Below, piece by piece: positions 63,408 to 64,000 of a stretch of 64,000 bases of DNA; position 1 is the stretch's first letter; each line of letters starts with the position of its first letter. The notes beneath the pieces are model-generated. The model saw only the letters and a program-made list of their open reading frames with translations, did no database searches and was not told where the DNA came from. The stretch spans positions 1-64,000 of the forward strand of contig QKJP01000036.1 of NCBI GenBank assembly GCA_003249255.1, read 5' to 3'. Made by a program: the position numbers and the translations under genes. Source of the stretch: Bacteroidales bacterium (lineage in GTDB: Bacteria > Bacteroidota > Bacteroidia > Bacteroidales > Marinilabiliaceae).

Positions 63408-64000
63408 TTAAAAATAAACCTTATACATCAGGTTAGGGAAGAATCCAAATTGGGTAATATAACCTATTGAATTTGGTTCAGTTTCGTCATAATATTCAGA
63501 TATTCGACCGGTGTTATTGGTTAGGTTTTGAAGATCGATAAATAATTCATGAGTTGTTTTTTTGCGATTCACCTTATAGCTGAGCGAAAAATTGAGCTGA
63601 AAGATTTGATCTAATGAGTTTTCGTACGCTTTTGAATAATCCCAAAACTGATTATTTTCCTGATCAATGCTTAAGTCACCATTCTCATTTTTTAAAAGAG
63701 GGATGTATTTTTGTCCGCCTTGTAAGAACATTTTAGCGTTAAGAGCAAGTGTTTTATTCTGTTTTTTGCCTAAGCCGGTACATTCTTTTCCAATTAATAA
63801 ATTAACTAAATATTCATTGTTAAATTGGGTATTTCGTTCTATTCCATCCTTAGCCGTGTATTTCGAATCGAATAGTGATCCATTTAGTAAGAAGTAAAAG
63901 TCATTGTTAAAAAACCGTTCAAGTGTTAATTCTACCCCATAGTTTTTGCCGGTACCTTCATTTACCAAGTCTATGTAACGGTAATTAATGCCTTCATTGA
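63408..64000 (-). CDS. TonB-dependent receptor, C-terminal part (partial)
   Basis: The frame stays open from 63408 to the window edge, giving about 197 residues. It includes INYRYIDLVNEGTGKNYGVE, a typical beta-barrel strand pair of TonB-dependent receptors. LFDSKYTAKDGIERNTQFNN, the short FFLQG-like turns and a terminal ...YKVYF aromatic residue fit an outer-membrane C-terminus. The first in-frame start-like codon at 63968 is internal. The substrate class (siderophore, SusC-like or peptide) cannot be set; the absence of SusC-type terminal features favours a FecA/CirA-like receptor. Confidence 0.78.
   Translation of the reverse strand, partial: NEGINYRYIDLVNEGTGKNYGVELTLERFFNNDFYFLLNGSLFDSKYTAKDGIERNTQFNNEYLVNLLIGKECTGLGKKQNKTLALNAKMFLQGGQKYIPLLKNENGDLSIDQENNQFWDYSKAYENSLDQIFQLNFSLSYKVNRKKTTHELFIDLQNLTNNTGRISEYYDETEPNSIGYITQFGFFPNLMYKVYF

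Noticed and set aside
1-64000. CRISPR array, prophage or integrative element
   Set aside because: No regularly spaced direct repeats, no cas, integrase, capsid or conjugation genes were seen; the only mobile remnants are the broken IS and the repeat families.

Overview
The window is chromosomal DNA of a Bacteroidota bacterium, probably of class Bacteroidia and possibly a Marinilabiliales-like marine or anaerobic lineage. The evidence is AT-rich DNA, SusD-type lipoproteins, TonB-domain and YARHG-domain proteins, the parA-parB-DUF5683-mltD gene order, a separate RfaE1 kinase, and promoters with the TAnnTTTG -7 element. The lineage below phylum is inferred.

Left part (1-21 kb): a partial gene, an RDD membrane protein, and a first copy of a 265-bp dispersed repeat followed by a 72-nt small-RNA candidate. 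Next come a HigBA toxin-antitoxin pair and a minus-strand cluster of three paralogous lipoproteins alternating with two SusD proteins, with no SusC. A decayed IS transposase separates these from a second minus-strand cluster of exported repeat proteins: WG-like, ELWxxDGT-like, two TonB-C-domain proteins and an LRR protein.

Middle part (21-44 kb): a DUF748/AsmA-like protein, ahcY, ribF, a flavin reductase, a HAD phosphatase, the second copy of the small-RNA candidate and a YeaQ-like membrane protein. An unusual locus at 28.3-28.9 kb holds a CAT-anticodon tRNA (probably Ile2), a GIY-YIG nuclease gene and a split pseudo-tRNA. Then follow rfaE1, parA-parB-DUF5683-mltD, an SGNH/MBOAT O-acylation pair, an SH3 protein, a YARHG protein, a CDF transporter, hemW, vanZ, an Rrf2 regulator and rpiB.

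Right part (44-64 kb): mostly plus-strand housekeeping genes. These are nadA, an orphan receiver, ruvB, a flippase, dut, a TPR lipoprotein, a DUF4292 lipoprotein, an EnvC-like factor, an RsbW-like ATPase, ybeY, mnmG, a 2.5-kb gene-free stretch, uvrC, lplA (minus), dtd, a MazG-like protein, deoC, a hypothetical protein and the C-terminus of a TonB-dependent receptor.

Three parS-like 16-mers (42.28, 55.43 and 57.10 kb) lie in the same window as parAB. Gene orientation diverges near 44 kb and plus-strand base skew appears to flip there, so the chromosome origin is probably inside or close to this window. The observations most worth following are the tRNA/GIY-YIG tandem module, the pair of structured 72-nt RNAs with compensatory changes, the SusC-less SusD/lipoprotein array, and the two dispersed repeat families.
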